A stretch of DNA of 64,000 nt. It comes from Nemopilema nomurai. Taxonomy: Eukaryota; Cnidaria; Scyphozoa; Rhizostomeae; Rhizostomatidae. The stretch is taken from contig PEDN01001394.1 of NCBI GenBank assembly GCA_003864495.1, forward strand, positions 1 to 64,000, written 5' to 3'. This document shows, in pieces, positions 15,001 to 26,500 of the stretch. The notes beneath the pieces were generated by a model that worked only from the letters and a program-made list of their open reading frames with translations, did not search any database and was not told the origin of the DNA. A program made the translations under genes and the position numbers. Numbering within the stretch: the first letter of the stretch is position 1; each line of letters starts with the position of its first letter.

Positions 15001-16116
15001 GCAAGACATATGAGGGTTTTCGAAGTTGCCCGTTTGAGCAAAACACCAAGGCTATAGCCTTGCAAAATTGGTCAAAACTGATGGAAAATTCCGACCTTCT
15101 TTTCTACCATTATCTTGTAGAGCAGAACAAGGGCAATATGTTGGTGTACTTGGTTCAGCTCTTAGGCGTGTATTTTGCAAGATATGAGGGGTTTTCGAAG
15201 TTGCCCCGTTTTACGCAAAACCCCAAGGCTATAGCCTTGCAAAATTGGTCAAAACTGATGGAAAATTCCGACCTTCTTTTCTACCATTATCTTGTAGAGC
15301 AGAACAAGGGCAACCTGTTGGTGTACTTGGTTCAGCTCTTAGGCGTGTATTTTGCAAGATATGAGGGGTTTTCGAAGTTGCCCCGTTTTACGCAAAACCA
15401 AGGCTATAGCCTTGCAAAATTGGTCAAAACTGATGGAAAATTCCGACCTTCTTTTCTACCATTATCTTGTAGAGCAGAACAAGGGCAACCTGTTGGTGTA
15501 CTTGGTTCAGCTCTTAGGCGTGTATTTTGCAAGATATGAGGGGTTTTCGAAGTTGCCCCGTTTTACGCAAAACACCAAGGCTATAGCCTTGCAAAATTGG
15601 TCAAAACTGATGGAAAATTCCGACCTTCTTTTCTACCATTATCTTGTAGAGCAGAACAAGGGCAACCTGTTGGTGTACTTGGTTCAGCTCTTAGACGTGT
15701 ATTTTGCAAGATATGAGGGGTTTTCGAAGTTGCCCCGTTTTACGCAAAACACCAAGGCTATAGCCTTGCAAAATTGGTCAAAACTGATGGAAAATTCCGA
15801 CCTTCTTTTCTACCATTATCTTGTAGAGCAGAACAAGGGCAACCTGTTGGTGTACTTGGTTCAGCTCTTAGGCGTGTATTTTGCAAGATATGAGGGGTTT
15901 TCGAAGTTGCCCCGTTTTACGCAAAACACCAAGGCTATAGCCTTGCAAAATTGGTCAAAACTGATGGAAAATTCCGACCTTCTTTTCTACCATTATCTTG
16001 TAGAGCAGAACAAGGGCAACCTGTTGGTGTACTTGGTTCAGCTCTTAGGCGTGTATTTTGCAAGATATGAGCGGTTTTCGAAGTTGCCCTGTACTACTCA
16101 AAACGCCAGGGTATAA
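1..16116. repeat. 173-bp tandem satellite array, about 93 units
   Basis: A head-to-tail array with a period of 173 bp (recurring landmarks at 2248, 2421, 2594 and so on) fills the first quarter of the window and is cut by the left edge. Copies are nearly identical across long runs. Each unit holds the perfect 16-bp palindrome CAAGGCTATAGCCTTG and, just before it, an imperfect hairpin GTTTT-ACGC-AAAAC. Variation is mostly 1-4 nt indels at three fixed places: before the palindrome, at the ACCAT/CTTGTAG junction, and after GGGCAACCT. A few units are about 48 bp shorter (near 10186 and 10480). The copy number is array length divided by period, not a count. The size is typical of nucleosome-length satellites, and a centromeric, pericentromeric or subtelomeric role is only inferred. 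The repeated ~61-codon open frames are by-products of the period. Confidence 0.97.
10184..10512. repeat. Two shortened satellite units
   Basis: Inside the array, two units are only about 125-127 bp from palindrome to palindrome. They lack most of the block that normally follows GGGCAACCT (the TGGTGTACTTGG to TATGAGG part). A unit truncated in the same block begins at position 1. The deletions start at or next to the same GGGCAACCT junction where small indels concentrate. Confidence 0.85.
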
Positions 16117-16420
16117 CCTTGGTTTCATTGAAAGGAAAAGTGTTATTTTCCAAAACAAGCGTTGATCTTGGGAAATCATTGCAGACGTGTCCTTTGCTTC
16201 TACATTTAACGTATAGAAAATTAGAAACTAGAATATTGAATCAAATTTTACACCAAAAAACGGCGATTTTGGCAAGGCTATAGCCTTGGTTTTAAGGCGC
16301 GGAAGGAAAATTGAAATATTCCCAAAACAAGCGACTGGATCTTTGATGAAATCATCTCAGGGGTGTTCCTTTCTTCTAACTTGAAGACATAGACTGGTAG
16401 AAGCTTTGATCTTTCGGGAG
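16080..16420. repeat. Decayed monomer-like sequences at the array edge
   Basis: After the last regular unit, a degraded palindrome (16104-16121) and an intact one (16273-16288) occur about 168 bp apart. Each is followed by related text: a CCAAAACAAGCG motif, GATCTT, GAAATCAT, then a pyrimidine-rich CTTCTA stretch. This looks like two diverged monomers of an older or sister satellite family that kept the palindrome and lost the rest of the homogenised unit. Confidence 0.7.
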
Positions 16421-17232
16421 AAGTACCGAAAAGAATTCATATCTCTTTAGGGAGTGGGAATTTTCTAGAGATAGCAGATAGAATTGTATTTATCGATTAA
16501 AAGTGACCTTTTTAGGTCCTTATTAAGCTAGGGAACATTCGTTACCAAAGGTTGACGAAGGGTAATCGAAATGGAGGTTACATGATGATGATGAAATTCA
16601 AGGGATCGTTTTGAAGATATTGGAAATGTGGCACATAGAAATTAAACATCTTTTTAAGGAATGGGTGGCGCCACAGACGAAGGAAAGAGAAAAACGAAGA
16701 AAGCATTGCTTAACAAATTTATCATAAAATTGCAGGTTGAGAAATATCTGTAATTATGACTTTACAACTTAGAGTTTACAAGGTGTGATAAATTAACTTA
16801 CAAATTTACAAACAAGATTGAGAAGTATGAATGCAGGTAACGAAACTCGTATCACAAAACGTGTGAACCGCTGTAAGTTCAATTTTGAAAGAATTGTAAC
16901 TGAAGATGTCGCGCTAGTGCAGCTAAATTTCAAGATTATTATAAAGCGAAGTGCTGCGGAGAAAAACCGCGGAACTGAAAAATCAACCTGTTACTCACTG
17001 GCATGGATTCTTCTGCAGATTTCGAATTCATAAAAAAATGACGCCTTGCAAGACGCCAGGTCCCTTAGGCCTGCTATGTCTAATAAAAACGATTTGCGCA
17101 GCGTACAATCCACTGACCAGTGGCATTCACTGCGCAATCTATGCATTTGCAAGAATATTGCTTCTATAAACTCTACAGTCGGGGATGGAAGTTGCTTCCA
17201 CAGATGCGCTAAGTCGCGACCATTAAAAAACC
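16421..17232. other. Spacer between satellite and cadherin-like gene 3' end
   Basis: About 0.8 kb of unique AT-rich sequence. It should contain the 3' UTR of the minus-strand cadherin-like gene, but I see no clear AATAAA signal on that strand. Open frames here are short and unrecognised. Confidence 0.5.
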
Positions 17233-17562
17233 CTAACATGAAGAGTTATCTTTGTCTTTGCGGGGCAGCACGACTTTACGATTGTCTGGCTTCTCGTACG
17301 CTGCGAGGTCATTCTTCTCGAACGAGGCATTGCTTTGCTTAGGAAGAGCGACGATTTCCTCGTCAAAGCCCTTCTCTTTCGCTCTCATTTTCTCTTCTTC
17401 TATCAGGGTGTTTGCAGCTTCTTCTCCCAGCCGTTTTCCGATGGATTCGTAAAGATGGTCGTCGGTACGGTCAGTTGGCTTCAGTCCCGCGCTGTACACT
17501 GGATTGTCGAACTCCGTTCTGCCAGGTCGCAGCGAATTGGCGTAAAGAGGATTGTCGCACTT
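17233..17562 (-). CDS. Cadherin-like gene, last exon: distal cytoplasmic tail
   Basis: The exon follows an acceptor with a long pyrimidine tract (TTTTGCTCCGCAG) and is in phase 0. It encodes 109 residues and a TAG stop. The first part has two NPxY motifs, DNPLY and DNPVY, the usual binding sites for PTB-domain or AP-2-type adaptors. A further tyrosine motif, HLYESI, follows. The rest is charged and helical (EEKMRAKEKG) and ends in NSSC. Confidence 0.85.
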   Translation of the reverse strand, partial: KCDNPLYANSLRPGRTEFDNPVYSAGLKPTDRTDDHLYESIGKRLGEEAANTLIEEEKMRAKEKGFDEEIVALPKQSNASFEKNDLAAYEKPDNRKVVLPRKDKDNSSC

Positions 17563-20500
17563 CTGCGGAGCAAAATGAGAAATAAAACCTAGCCCGATGA
17601 CGTCATCTTCAGTTCTCCAAGGGAAGCACCCAAGGATTGAAGGGAGCACAAGCTGAAGAAAATCCCGCGGCGAAAAGATGGAGCTTTGAACGATTTTGAC
17701 TACTGTTGAAAATTAAGGAGACCTGGAAGGATCGTAGGGGACGGAAGAGTGGGGGAAATGGTGTGAATATGACGGATGCAAAATAGAAGTTCATTTGTGG
17801 AATAGAGCGAGAACCTTATTGCTGAAAGTATGTACGTGAGACTTTGCAGCGAATCCGTCTGATAATGATGGCATCTGGTTCGAACTGACTTTCTTCATGC
17901 ACAAACTGCATTACATCAATTAGCAAAATCTTACTTTAAGTACAGGCCGTGCAAAAAACTGAGGGTTACAATAAGAAAGACGATGCTGCAAAAACACCTT
18001 CACTAAACCAAGAATTTCGTACAAGATATTTTGCTTAAAGACAAAAATGGAAGTCTTAAGACAAAAACTTGGATTCCTAAATGATCTTATAACGTAGGCC
18101 AGTTCGGAGTCCAGAAAGGATGACGACTCCATGACCAGGAGCCGGAGGAAGGTTTTGCCTGTTATCATTACATTTGAAGGAAGGTTTATTAGTAATTTTT
18201 ATCATAAACAATTAAAGTGATTGTCGAACAATTTTTGTTTTGAGTTGGTAATGAGGAAGTTTTAAAGTACATAAATTGCAGGCGGAGGAAGGTTATAACT
18301 TTTCTGGCATCTAGGTCCGTTGAAGGGAGTGCAGGACTGATGTTTCGAAAGAAAATACGAACGAGCTTTAAAATAACTTACCTTGAGAGCAGGAAGATTC
18401 TTTCTAGAACTTTGATCTCTTAGATCGTTGCGTATGTATGCTGTTCGTCCCGGTTTGGATGGAGTGATTTGAGGAGAGTTCTCAACAGAAGCCGATTCGG
18501 TACGATCGTAAATCGGGTTAGGCAATCCTTGGTAATCCGTGTTATCTAGTTCTCCAAACACAATCCGTTGATCAGACTGCGAGAAAAAGAAGAGGCAGGC
18601 TTCAAACTACGCAAAAAAAGACCAAAAATTAGCCCAGCGTACAAGAGCTGAGAAAAACGTTTGAAATACTGAGAAAATATGGCTCCAAGAGATCTTTGGT
18701 CAATAAAAAGCTGAAAACTACAAAGAGAAATTTGACTAGCGATTGAGGAAATTGAACTGAATAAGGCGTTCTTTGACTGATAATTGTTAAGTTGAGCTTG
18801 AAGATGAAATACTTTCGTTGTATGAAGAATTCACAGACATCAAATTAAAATTGGCTTTGATGATGCTTAGATGTTTCGTAAAAAACAGCAAGTATACTTT
18901 GAATTAGATTAGGGGTGCATTAGAACTGGCTGATCTACGCTGATAAGTCATATATAAGTCAAGTCAAGTTGAGTAAATCAAGAAAGGGGTGATTACCTTT
19001 CGCTTTGACCGTCTTCGCCTCACCAGAAAGTAAATCAGCAATAGTATAACGACACATATAACAGCCACAGAGCCAACACCAATCGCCCAGGGTTTCGGGG
19101 AAGAATCTTCGTCACTTCCGGCCTTTCTTTTCCCGGTGCCGCTCTTTCCGATGTCCGGAAACACATACGGACACTCGATGCCGGCTTGGACCAAAAGCTT
19201 GCAGTCCTCCTGGTTGACACAACGAATGTCCGTCCCCTTCAGCAAGGCACACATACTGTCGCCAGGCAACGCCTTGAAAGCAGAGCTTGGATCCATGGCA
19301 ACAAATATGACGTAAGTGTGGAATGACAGCACTTTCTGCGTTGAAGCGGCTTCGACATAAACATCGCTCGGGATGTCCCTTCGACGGCGATTGATCACTG
19401 CAAAAGATGATCGAGCTACGGGCTAGCTTTAAATGCTTTGAGTTAAAAAAGCCTTTGCAGGGTAAGAAATCAGAAAAATCCTGCAATATAATTGAAAACG
19501 TCTTCTGGAGTAGGGAACCAATAAAAGGTGAACAGAGTTTCTTGCACTAGCAAAGGCAGCTATTTGATGGGACTAAAATTTCCAAGCACAAAATTATCAA
19601 TAATGCAATCGCATCGGTTATCTGCTCTCTAAACAGGTCACCAAAGTTTGGAAGCATGGGCTTACCATTTCCAGAAAACAGTGAACTCAAGGTCTGTCCT
19701 GCAGGCCTTCTTCCTTCAAATATGGCTTCGACGTACGATTCGATTTTATACTTATTTTGCACTTGTGAGGCTACTGCGTATGGAAGTTGCAGCAGAATTG
19801 GAACTTGGTTTGCACGTGCAATGCATCTGAAATAAGGTAGGAATATTTTAATAAGAGAGCAAGTGAAATGTGCATATAGGGCTTCTAAAAATCACTTGTT
19901 ATATACTAAGAGACAAGATAAGGCCTTGATGGGAAATGAAACAGAAAACAAACACTGGTATGATGCTAATACTTGCGGGTTCAATAAGAAACAATCTACA
20001 GACGAAAGTTAATACAGCAAATGCATATAGGCAGTCTTGAAACTTCTTGCCTGGCAGTGCTTTTGCAAAACTCCACCTTACAAAAAAGTTAACGTTCAAG
20101 AAAATCTACTTCTAAAGCTCCGAAAAATTCAAGAGATCTAAGAAATGAGTTGACATGTAGGTTAAAAAGCCATCCTAGGAAGCTAGACAATGGCGACATT
20201 TTTAGTTTAGGCTCTTCATCTAAAGATAGGGTTCATACCGTTTCGCGGCACTGATATGGCTCACACAAACTTCAGTCTTGGCACATTTCGTTTTCGCACA
20301 AATGTATGGATCTCTGTCACAGTTTGGACCAGACATGCCATTGGCACAAGCGCATAAACCATTGACTAACTTGTGCAATGCTGGACATGATGGCGCTACG
20401 AAAAAGTGGAATGACATTAACATGGTGAACCACTGCAAATTTAAACTGCCTATTTCGACCTGGTACCGTGACCCTGGGTGCCTGAAGATGTGAAAATTGA

Positions 20501-23500
20501 GTGCAAACATCGTCGAAACACTTTGAGCTGTGAAACGTATATGTCACATGCCTATACAAAGAAAGATTTAAGTGATAATTGACGAGTTTTAAGCTGGTAG
20601 CAAATCAAACAATTTTACAGAGAACGACACAAAGAATAATGACCACACAATATTGCAAGGGCCTAAAAATAAACAAAAAGAAGAGGGTATAAATTGAAAA
20701 AAAGCAAAAGGTTTACTGCAAAAGTAACGTTAGAGGTAACATTGAGCAAGCCGTACCTTCTATGTGGACATCAAATTTTCTTTCAATCGAAAATAAGGGC
20801 CTTTTCTTGTCCCTACAGACGATCGGGATATTATAAACGCTCTGCGTCTTGTAGACAAAATCACTCTTTCGATGCAAACGGAACTGCTGGTCGATGTAAA
20901 ATTTTCCTCTTATGTCATCCAGGTTAACAGCGTTTGAGAATATTTCGCAGCTGTAAGTATGGTCCACTGGGATCACTTTAGCACCACTTTGGCACAACCC
21001 CTTGGTTTCCGGGTGGTCCGGATCCTCTACCACAATCTGTCCGATCACACTGTCCTTTGGGGACTTTTCAGGAATCACGGATAATGCATTCGCCAAACAC
21101 ATGTTCACTGGCTTTTCGTTGACATCTAAATCGGAAGGAATGCGTCATGATTCTTAGAGCGTACTACTGGAGCAGACTGCTGTTGCCAGTAAATAAACCA
21201 TTGAGCACGCGAATAAAGCAGTTAGAAAAGAATGATAAAATCAGCTACTGAACTGCTTGAAATGCTGCATTGACAATAAAATAAATTCCGATATCCAAAC
21301 AACGACCCCATGTACTTTATAACTAGTCCAATTTCCAGAAACAGTATTCAGAGCACCATCTACGTCTTGGTGGCCACGCATTTCTGTTTTGACAAAACGC
21401 TTTCAGTGGAGGAGTGGGTGGCTACACAGTTTTCAAAACAGGAAAATAAATCCTTTTATGTGCAAATTTCGATGTTTTGACAAACTAAAAGGTATCTAGT
21501 CTTGCGGACTGCTGCAAGACAGTGTCATATCTAGAATATTACCTTGGTAGCACCATGGTAAAAAAATACCCCATTAAGGTCGTTTACAACACATTGTGGG
21601 GCTCTATTTATGCTTGCTCCCTTCCCACTTCATGTGACGACCGTCACCATCACCCCCCCCCCCCTCCCATATTCTCATCAGCGACTTACGTTAGAGCCTG
21701 TTAAAAATAGAGTCTTGGAATCGCTAGCAATACGAGCATACGCACTTGTAATAAGTATGGTGAAGGATTTTGTCACAGTCAACCCGTTGGAGCTCTTTGA
21801 CTCAATCAAGACATTGGTTGATTTCGCTGCCTCGTAGTCGAACGGTGCGTTTGCAAAGAGAATGAGCGTCGTTCCCGAAACACGGAATGGCTTCCTGGCA
21901 TCAGTGACTCTGAAGCTGTATCCGCCCCCTCCTCCTCCATTCACAATGCTCAGCGTTCCAATCTCTGTCCCATTGGCTGCATTCTCGGCAACTGTTGATG
22001 GCGCAAGGTTGAAGTCCCATTTTGGTATTGTTGTGCTTTCTGTAAGAAATGTAACAAATATTAACCTTATTAAAACATTATCCTGTAGTTTTCCAGGAAC
22101 ATCCATTGCTAGTCATCATGGAAATACGAAGGTTATGATCATCAAAATTCCTGAAATTTCTAAACTCACCCAGAACAGTAATCTCCGCTGTAGTTTCTAT
22201 AATATGTATGGGTTTGTTAATGTCTCTACAAATGATCGGCAGAAAGTATTTGTTCTTTGCTTTGTAGTCAAATGTCTTGTTTCCGTGTACTCTTAAGCTT
22301 CGATCGATGTAGAAAGCTCTCTGTAGCTCTGCAACATCAATGATATTCGATTCTATTAAGCAGCTGTAGTTCTGTGATTGCTGCAACGATGGGGAAGACC
22401 GGCTGCATATTCCTTTGCTCTCGGTATGATCGGGATCTTCGATTAGTATTTGTCCCACTATCTGGTCTTCATTTGTCAGCTCTTCCACAGTCTTGTTTCC
22501 AAAAACACACATTTTGATAGGCAGTTCGTTTACATCTGCAAATAATAAATCAATCAATCAATCAATAAATAGCTCAATCAATCAATCAATAGCTCAATCA
22601 ATCAGTCAGTCAATCAATCAACTAAGCAATCAAGAAGTCGATCAATAAAGTAATCAATCAATCATTCAAACAATCAATGAATCCGAAGACCAACATTTTG
22701 CTTGTTGGTTCAATAATGTAGACAGGGAAAAAAGAGTAAAAAAATTCAGATTAGTCATTTTCACACTGAGAGCCTTGAGCTTTGAGAAAGGATATGAGAA
22801 AAGAGGCAGGTCCCTGTTGGAGTGGTACGTGATAATGCGTTCCCTTAAATGGATTGGAATGGAAAGATAAAGAAAACAGAATACCGTGCATCGTTTCAAT
22901 GTAGTCAAATTGCAAAGTTCATCTGATAAACTTTGAAGGAACCCATTTTAAAGTTTTAAATTACCTTGCAAACAAGTAAAAAAGCTAGTCATCGTCTTAC
23001 TATCTTGAAGTGTACAAGTGGAACACGTGCTTTGTTGTGTGAATGGAAACAACAACATGAATTCGCATGCTAGTCACTGATGCGAACACTAATCCTGTCA
23101 CGTGCATACCTAGTGACGTCATTGAAAAGACGTAGAGTAAACGCGTCGTCAACTAGGCTTTGAACTGATGCATAAAGGCCTATCTGTGCGAATATAAGTG
23201 AAAAGCTGATTGGCAATAATCTTACTTGTAATTCTAATGAGAAACAATCTTTGTACAGTTATCCCATCCGAGCCAATCGCGATAATGCCAACGCCGGTCG
23301 AATTAGTTGTCTCGTAATCAAGTGGAACGCCCGTGACGAGAATGAGGTCATTGCCCACAATCTTGAAAGGGGCTGACTCTGCCTGCATCACCCTTAGCTT
23401 GTATGTCGTTCCGTGTTTCCCATTGATCACCGACAAAGTTCCGATCCGCGTGCCATTGAGAGCATTTTCGGAGACGGTGTTCGATGACAGTGCAATATCA

Positions 23501-26500
23501 AGCTGCAATCGTGAGTCTCCCGAAGCTAAGAGAAATGAAAACTAAACATTATAAATGCGAATTCAGCTCAACAAATTCAACACCATCATCAGTCGCTTCA
23601 AATCTCCTGAAGGCCAAGACCCCAACAATTCGACATCTTTCACTTCATCCGCCCTCTTTCCCGCAAAAAGCAGCTCTATTTAAAGCCCCAATAACCAACC
23701 ATAATAGACTGCCTTCTTCTTCATACTTTAGCACTATTTACTTTTCTAAAATCCTCCGCACAAACTCTTACATCAAGCTGTCCAAGAGTATTCTACTAAT
23801 CCTGATTTTAAAGGGGAGATGCCAGGATCCACTACGCCAGTGGGACTGTTTCATTGTTTCTGCTTAATGAGGCCAGAAATACAGGGTTTTAAAACTAAAA
23901 GCATCAGAAGCAATTCCTTCCTCGACATCTAAAAGGCTTATGAATTACTTTTTTCTGAATATTCTATTACTTCTGATAGAAAGGACTGATTTAATGTTTC
24001 TTGCAAAACAAACCAGCCAATAAAAAGCATAAATGCAAGTTCGAGTTAGCAGAGGCCACGATCTCTAGATTAAAGCCGGCCGGTTTGCAATTCCAAATTT
24101 CAAACAACGGTATTGTGACTGGAAAGTATATCTCTTTGAGAGCAAAACCTATTCACACTAAAACTGAAGCGTTTTGCATCAGTTATTGTCTCGAGCTGAC
24201 GTACAGTGAGAAAATACTAACACATACCGAGGACTTCGACCTTACAGTTGAATGTTACGCTTATTGCGTGTCCGTTGTAAAGCGTGTATTCTCCGTTGCG
24301 TAACCGCAGCAGCATACCGTCATCGGTTACGTTAAGCGGAACGGTGTACGTGGTCTGTTTAGAGCGGTCCAATTTCTACAAAAAAACGCGCCTTGCCATC
24401 TCAACAGTGCGAGTTTTTAAGCTACACATTCTCAAAAAATTTAAAGACAGTCAACTTAAAGACAATGATTCATGGGCATAGCTCGAGAAAATTGAATTGC
24501 GATTTCGAGCAGTATTTCAGCGATAATATATAAACAAACGCATCTATATACGCATTAAAATATAAAAAACATTGCCAAAGACGTCTATGGGCAACATGAG
24601 AAGTTCTTTAAAAACGTGCCTTGGCTGATCTTTTCTTTGATGATAAAATTTCAGGACTAATCTCTAATTCAGATCCTGAGCAAGGACTTAAAATCCTTGG
24701 CTTTATGAAAGGTCATGTGGATATATATCACATCTGAATTGATTCTCAAGCATGTTACCATAACTTTCATGCCAGGTTAAATGCAGTTAAAGCAACATGC
24801 CTAAAGATGAACTCACCCCTACTTTGACCAGGTAGTGGTCACCAGCGATTAAAAAGGGCAAGCCCGCAGCGCTAGATGGCATGATCGCAGTGAGGGTTTG
24901 TTTTGGCTGCAGCGATGACCGGTTCTGCCGGATCCCGGTCTCGTACTCCTCATTGTCCGGGTCCTTCAGGAGCAATGACCAGATGACGGAACCATTCGAA
25001 GTGGCTTCATCCACATAAATCGTATCCGGGCAAGGATTGTACGGTCTCTCGTTCACGTCTGAAACAACCGCAAAAGTGGCATTTCTTACAGTACTGATTG
25101 CCAGAGTTTTCTACAGATTCATCTATACTGACTTTACAAAAGGGACTTGTCGACTGTTTAGTGCAAGTGATATCATAAAAGTAAAGAAGACGAATTTTTG
25201 ACAACAAATTACGTTAGCCATACCCGTGACATTAATCACCAGCTCCTTGAAAATTGTGAAATGGGTTTGCGCAGGGCTGACGGCATCTGAGCAACTGATA
25301 GTCAATGCATACTGCCGCCATGTTTCGAAGTTCAAGGGACGCCTCGTTTTCAGTTGCAATGTGCTTGGGTCTACCACGAAGAAAGAGGCTGCCGTGTTGT
25401 TACCAACCACGTTACAAAGATGCCTCTGGCCCACGTCCGGATCTTGGACTGTGATTTGTCCGGCGATTGCGTTTATGGCGTTTTCTGGCACATCACGAAG
25501 TACGACTCTCATTTCAGATGGACGCTCGTTTACATCTGATGCAAAAAGAAACAAAACTGAAGTCATCTTCAAAATTAGCACAACTTGTTTTAACCATGGT
25601 AGCATTCTGAAGTTAAGTATGAATAATGAGACTTTGCATACAAGATATACATGTAAACAGAACTTTGACCTTCAATGCTTCACCTTTGCCCTTCTACGGA
25701 ATTCAAAAGGAGAATATCAATTTCTTTTCAAGAATTGATGCATCAACAACAATTGTCTGGGACACCGAGGCATTAAATCAAAGCGAACATTTGTTCCACT
25801 GTGTCCCACAAAGATTCGCGGAAGGACTTTCATTTTGGACAAGATATTGGTATTGTTTTTACAGGCCTGGCAGGCACGCAGGGTCAACAAGGAATGTTCG
25901 TGATTTGGGAGAACACCACCTGCCTTACCCTTCTGCTAACCACCCAACCCCATCCTTACCTACCATTCCCAATCCCTGTACCCTTCTCTCTCTGTGGCCT
26001 GTTTCTCCTTCTCCCTTCACGGTATTTCTTACTTAATATCTCTTTTATAATAACGTCCTCACATTGCCTTTGAAGCATATAAGCTACCTGAAACATAGAT
26101 TTGTGGGTGTTGAAATTCTTCAGCCAAGTTGACCAGAAATGTTACCTGTCACATTAATATGGAACACTTTTTCAGTATACAGCCCCGATGCATCCGTACA
26201 TCTCAGCTTCACACTGAGTTTCTTCATTGACCCCAAAGCCTCGTAGTCAACCTTCTTGGAACCGGCTACGAGGTTCATTCCCGAGACAGCAAGGTATTCG
26301 GTGTTTCCACTGACCACGTGACAGGACGCGGTTGAGTTGCGATCTTCGTCGAGGACGGTGATGGATCCGATCTGGGTCCCTGTGGGGCTGTTTTCAGGAA
26401 GAGTCAGGGGGGTTACAGAGATATCTGTGGGTGCTTCATTGACGTCTGGAGGGGAAGGAAAGGATTTGAATTTTACTACAAAAGCTTTCTTACAGTAGGA

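Noticed and set aside
23..16116. Dozens of overlapping ~61-254 codon open frames in the satellite
   Set aside because: They repeat every 173 bp, change frame with each small indel, have no start context or domain, and arise only because the monomer lacks stops in some frames.
1..16116. CRISPR-like appearance of a palindromic repeat at regular spacing
   Set aside because: The intervening sequences are the same in every unit rather than unique spacers, and the genome is animal.
21690..21745. Extension of cadherin repeat 10 to the GTAAG donor at 21689
   Set aside because: That donor leaves phase 0, which does not match the next exon. The GTGCGT donor at 21745 gives phase 1 and ends the repeat at the expected strand.
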